Origin: an uncultured Christensenella sp.
GTDB lineage: Bacteria > Bacillota > Clostridia > Christensenellales > Borkfalkiaceae
Direction: 5' to 3'
DNA: 16,391 nucleotides
Assembly: GCA_910578145.1 (NCBI GenBank)
Contig: CAJTPJ010000021.1
Location: forward strand, 1-16,391
Shown here: piece after piece, positions 13,410-16,391 of the stretch
How positions within the stretch are numbered: position 1 is the stretch's first letter
Layout: every line of letters starts with the position of its first letter
Notes under the pieces: model-generated
Told to the model about the DNA's origin: nothing
Seen by the model: the letters and a program-made list of their open reading frames with translations, nothing else
Databases searched by the model: none
Made by a program: the position numbers and the translations under genes

Positions 13410-16013
13410 ATGGCAAATTTCTGTTTTGAAGAAACGGGTCAGGTGCTCGCAAAACTTAAAACAAGCCCTTTGGGTTTAAGCGCCGCCGAAGCGGCTTCGC
13501 GCCTTAAACAACACGGTTTAAACCGCATACAAGAGGGTAAAAGCGCGGGTATATTTAAAGTATTTTTCTCGCAATTTAAAGATTTTATGACTATTCTTTT
13601 AATTGCGGCGGCTGCGGTTTCGGGGCTTATCGCTTTTCTTTCGGGCGATAAAAACGACCTTACCGACACCGTTATTATCCTTGCGATAATATTTTTAAAC
13701 GCCGTAGTGGGCACGGTTCAACAGTACAGGGCGGACAAGGCTATAGAAAATTTGCGCAAACTTTCCGCAGGTACTTGTAAAGTGCGGCGCGAGGGGCGCG
13801 AGTTCGTTATCCCGTCGGAGGAGCTTACCGTAGGCGACGTGGTTTTGTTGGAGGAGGGGGACGTCGTTCCCGCCGATTGCCGCGTTATCGGGTGCAACGC
13901 GCTTACTTGCGACGAGTCTGCGCTTACGGGTGAAAGCGCGGCGGTGGAAAAAAACGATAAGCGCATACGCGGCAACAAAGTTGCTATAGGCAGTATGACC
14001 AACACTCTTTTCGGCTCTACGTACGTCGTGCGCGGCAATGCGTCCGCAGCGGTAACCGCGGTGGGTATGGGCACGGAAATGGGCAAAATCGCGTCTATGT
14101 TGCAGGATAATAAAAAACTTGCAACGCCGCTTGAAAAAAGCCTTGATAAACTCGGCAAAATAATTTCCGCGTTCGTGCTTGCTGTAACCGCAATCATTTT
14201 TATAATGGGCATTTTCGTGCGCGACGACGGAATACTTAAAAATTTTATGACTTCGGTAGCAATAGCCGTTGCGGCCATTCCGGAGGGGCTGCCCGCCGTA
14301 GTAACCATAATTATGGCTATGGGCGTACAGAAAATGAGCAAAAAAGGCGTGGTTATAAGAAAGCTGAAATCCGTAGAAACGCTGGGCGGTTGCTCGGTTA
14401 TCTGCTCGGATAAAACGGGCACGCTTACGCAAAACAAACTTAAAGTAGTTACGGCGTATTGCAACGGAAAACCTGCTTTAATCGAGGATATATCGGGGGC
14501 AACCGAGCTTTTGCAGTGTATGACGGTTTGTACGGGCGTAAAAGGCGAAAAGGGCGCGTATTTGGGCGACCCTACTGAAATTGCCCTAAGAATATGTGCC
14601 GATGAACGCGGTTTTGCTGCAAAATTCGTAAGGCTTGCCGAAGAGCCGTTTACTTCCGAAAGAAAAATGATGTCCGTAGCCGCAGAGATAGACGGCAAAA
14701 AACTAATCTTTACTAAGGGCGCACCCGACGTGCTTATAGACAAGTGCACGAAAATGGTTTCGGACGGGACCGTCGTGCCGTTTACCGAGTCGGCTAAACG
14801 CGCGGCGCTGGCGTTTAACGACTCCGCTTCCGACGAGGCTTTAAGGGTATTGGGCTTTGCATATGCGCCGTTTAACGGAGCTATTTCGGAGAATAACCTT
14901 ATTTTTATAGGTCTGTGCGGAATGGTTGACGGACTTAAAGAGGGTGCCGGCGACGCCGTAAACGAGTGTAAAAAGGCGGGCATTTCCACGGTTATGATTA
15001 CGGGCGACCACGTGCGCACCGCGTTTTCCATTGCAAAAAAACTTAATATTGCGGAGGACGCTTCCGAGGTTATGACGGGCGACGAGCTGGACGCTCTGCC
15101 CAAAAGCCGCCGTGACGAGGCGATAGCTAATTGCCGAGTGTTTGCGCGAGTTTCGCCAAAGCATAAAAATATAATAGTAAAATCGTTGCAACGCAGCGGA
15201 AAAGTGGTGGCTATGACGGGCGACGGGGTGAACGACGCGCCGTCTATAAAAAGCGCGGATATAGGCATAGCTATGGGTATATCCGGCACCGACGTTACGA
15301 AAAGCGCCGCGGATATGGTAATTACGGACGATAATTTTACAACTATAGTTTCCGCCGTAAAGGAGGGGCGCAGAATTTCGGCAAACATTAAAAAAACTAT
15401 TCAGTTTTTCCTTTCTACAAACCTTGCCGAAGTGCTTGCTATATTGGTTGCTTCGCTGTTTTTGTTTAAATTCAATTTTTTGTTGTCAACGCAGTTGTTG
15501 TGGCTTAACCTTATAACCGACAGCTTCCCCGTGCTTGCACTGGGTATGGAAAAGGCTGACGACGAAGTTATGAACCGCCCGCCCGAGCGTGCCGAAAAAA
15601 GTTTGTTTTCCAAATCTTCGCTGTGCGCCATTGGCTTTTTTGGCGTTTATATGACTGCCGCCGTGATAGGCGTTTTCCTAATTGCCCTCAATATATGGGG
15701 CAACGAAACGGCAACTACGGTAACTTTTATGACTATTTCGTTTTTGGAGCTTTTTCAGGCGTTTAATATCCGTTCGGAAAGAAAGTCGGCGTTTCGCGGC
15801 TTCTTTTCAAACAAAATATTGCTTGCCACGGTTGCGGCGGGAGTCTTACTTAACGTATTGTTGTGCGTAACGCCGCTAAAAGGCGCGTTTGGTTTGGTTT
15901 CGCTAAATTGGGCGCAGTGGCTTACGGTGTTCGGGTTATCGCTGTCAATTCTGCCTGCGGGCGAAATTTACAAACTTTTACTAAACTTATTTACGCGGCG
16001 CAAACGCCGCTGA
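13410..16013 (+). CDS. Calcium-transporting P-type ATPase (P2A, SERCA/PMR1-like)
   Basis: An 867-residue membrane pump that exports Ca2+ using ATP. I start it at ATG 13410, which has GAGAGG 6 nt ahead; the frame continues upstream to a GTG at 13371 without a ribosome site. Order of parts: N-terminal cation-ATPase domain (about 5-75), M1-M2 (58-104), actuator loop with LTGES (172-176), M3-M4 with PEGLP (291-295), phosphorylation site SDKTGTLT (333-340, Asp334), nucleotide-binding KGAPD (436-440), hinge TGDGVND (603-609), then six membrane segments from about 660. All SERCA calcium ligands have counterparts: Glu292 (M4), Asn671 and Glu674 (M5), Asn700, Thr703 and Asp704 (M6), Glu780 (M8). This suggests two Ca2+ sites, unlike Listeria LMCA1, which has one. 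A basic tail ends the protein. Confidence 0.95.
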   Translation: MANFCFEETGQVLAKLKTSPLGLSAAEAASRLKQHGLNRIQEGKSAGIFKVFFSQFKDFMTILLIAAAAVSGLIAFLSGDKNDLTDTVIILAIIFLNAVVGTVQQYRADKAIENLRKLSAGTCKVRREGREFVIPSEELTVGDVVLLEEGDVVPADCRVIGCNALTCDESALTGESAAVEKNDKRIRGNKVAIGSMTNTLFGSTYVVRGNASAAVTAVGMGTEMGKIASMLQDNKKLATPLEKSLDKLGKIISAFVLAVTAIIFIMGIFVRDDGILKNFMTSVAIAVAAIPEGLPAVVTIIMAMGVQKMSKKGVVIRKLKSVETLGGCSVICSDKTGTLTQNKLKVVTAYCNGKPALIEDISGATELLQCMTVCTGVKGEKGAYLGDPTEIALRICADERGFAAKFVRLAEEPFTSERKMMSVAAEIDGKKLIFTKGAPDVLIDKCTKMVSDGTVVPFTESAKRAALAFNDSASDEALRVLGFAYAPFNGAISENNLIFIGLCGMVDGLKEGAGDAVNECKKAGISTVMITGDHVRTAFSIAKKLNIAEDASEVMTGDELDALPKSRRDEAIANCRVFARVSPKHKNIIVKSLQRSGKVVAMTGDGVNDAPSIKSADIGIAMGISGTDVTKSAADMVITDDNFTTIVSAVKEGRRISANIKKTIQFFLSTNLAEVLAILVASLFLFKFNFLLSTQLLWLNLITDSFPVLALGMEKADDEVMNRPPERAEKSLFSKSSLCAIGFFGVYMTAAVIGVFLIALNIWGNETATTVTFMTISFLELFQAFNIRSERKSAFRGFFSNKILLATVAAGVLLNVLLCVTPLKGAFGLVSLNWAQWLTVFGLSLSILPAGEIYKLLLNLFTRRKRR

Positions 16014-16016
16014 GAA

Positions 16017-16049
16017 AAGCCCCTTCGCGTTTAGAGGGGGCTTATTTTA
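16017..16049 (+). terminator. Rho-independent terminator after the calcium ATPase
   Basis: AAGCCCCTTC (16017-16026) pairs with GAGGGGGCTT (16034-16043) with one G-U pair and a 7-nt loop, followed by ATTTTAATT. It lies 3 nt after the ATPase stop. Confidence 0.8.
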
Positions 16050-16067
16050 ATTATAATTAAAAAACGC

Positions 16068-16096
16068 TTGCCAAGTTTAAAAGCCGATGTTATAAT
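16068..16096 (+). promoter_or_regulatory. tRNA promoter, extended -10
   Basis: TTGCCA (16068-16073), 17-nt spacer, TATAAT (16091-16096) preceded by TGT, giving an extended -10. The start is expected within a few bases of 16103, just before the mature 5' end of tRNA-Val at 16108. Confidence 0.82.
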
Positions 16097-16107
16097 ATAA
16101 AGGCTTC

Positions 16108-16184
<77 letters not shown>

Positions 16185-16216
16185 AACGCGCGGCATTAAG
16201 CGCTTGCGCACAATAC

Positions 16217-16292
16217 GGGGATATAGCACAGTTGGTAGCGCGATACGTTCGCAACGTATAGGTCTGGGGTTCGAATCCCCATATCTCCACCA
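16217..16292 (+). tRNA. tRNA-Ala (anticodon CGC)
   Basis: A 76-nt cloverleaf with encoded CCA (16290-16292). Acceptor GGGGATA (16217-16223) pairs with TATCTCC and contains the G3-U70 pair that marks alanine tRNAs. Anticodon stem ATACG/CGTAT closes the loop TTCGCAA with anticodon CGC at 16250-16252, reading only GCG. T arm is TGGGG-TTCGAAT-CCCCA. The D stem GCAC/GCGC holds one A-C mismatch (12-23). It follows tRNA-Val by 32 nt. Confidence 0.92.
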
Positions 16293-16323
16293 TTACGGGG
16301 GTATACGCACACCCCGCTGAATT

Positions 16324-16355
16324 AGAAACCGAATTGTCGGTTTCTTTTTCTTTTG
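16324..16355 (+). terminator. Rho-independent terminator after the tRNA pair
   Basis: AGAAACCGA (16324-16332) pairs perfectly with TCGGTTTCT (16337-16345) around a 4-nt loop, followed by a T-rich stretch to 16354. It lies 31 nt after tRNA-Ala. Confidence 0.85.
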
Positions 16356-16391
16356 CGCTGTTTTCGTTCTCGCCGTCGTTGCCGTCGGGGT

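Noticed and set aside
13718..15388. A 556-codon minus-strand frame opposite the calcium ATPase
   Set aside because: It is a shadow of the ATPase gene: Ser/Thr/Pro-rich, without family motifs, and the plus-strand protein explains the sequence fully.
16294..16391. An open minus-strand frame entering from the right edge, giving an acidic, Asn/Glu/Lys-rich peptide
   Set aside because: It has no stop before running through the tRNA genes, and it crosses the tRNA terminator. It is too short to judge; a gene lying beyond the window cannot be excluded.

Overview
The window looks like chromosomal DNA from an anaerobic, fermentative Bacillota, most likely an uncultured gut Clostridia lineage. This rests on gene content (an Rrf2-nifS-nifU iron-sulfur set, tandem YitT/DUF2179 proteins, GlgB, a SERCA-type calcium ATPase), strong AGGAGG-like ribosome sites, clear sigma-A type promoters and frequent GCG/CGC-ending codons. 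The lineage is inference; no 16S rRNA or other marker is present. Coding density is very high, all genes look intact, and I see no insertion sequence, phage gene or CRISPR array.

Left part (1-4778), minus strand: one five-gene operon read leftward from a near-consensus promoter (TTGACA, 17 nt, TATTAT). In order of transcription it holds two tandem YitT-family membrane proteins, a HAD phosphatase/mutase of the beta-phosphoglucomutase type, a chloramphenicol-acetyltransferase-family acyltransferase and a 446-residue protein with an N-terminal TIR-like (CAP12/Pycsar-effector type) domain plus a large helical region I do not recognise. Neighbours are joined by 4-nt overlaps or gaps of only 7-8 nt. 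The TIR-like protein is the least described part of the window.

Middle part (4831-10316), plus strand: a divergent promoter drives an intracellular GH13 amylase/neopullulanase-like enzyme, the glycogen branching enzyme GlgB, quinolinate synthase NadA (ATGA overlap with glgB) and an Rrf2-family regulator with three cysteines placed as in IscR. This joins alpha-glucan metabolism, NAD synthesis and iron-sulfur sensing in one apparent transcript.

Iron-sulfur module (10326-12083): a perfect-consensus promoter (TTGACA, 17 nt, TATAAT) drives cysteine desulfurase and a NifU/IscU-type scaffold. A perfect 10-bp inverted repeat encloses the -35 box, and a third copy of the same half-site covers the ribosome binding site of nifS. 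This is very probably the operator of the adjacent Rrf2 regulator. NadA, itself a 4Fe-4S enzyme, is a plausible client of this module.

Right part (12097-16391), plus strand: a monocistronic GT-B glycosyltransferase of the MGDG-synthase/processive diacylglycerol glucosyltransferase type, then a SERCA-like Ca2+ P-type ATPase with ligands for two calcium sites, each followed by a terminator. After these come tRNA-Val(GAC) and tRNA-Ala(CGC), sharing an extended -10 promoter and a terminator. The last bases hold no gene I can support.
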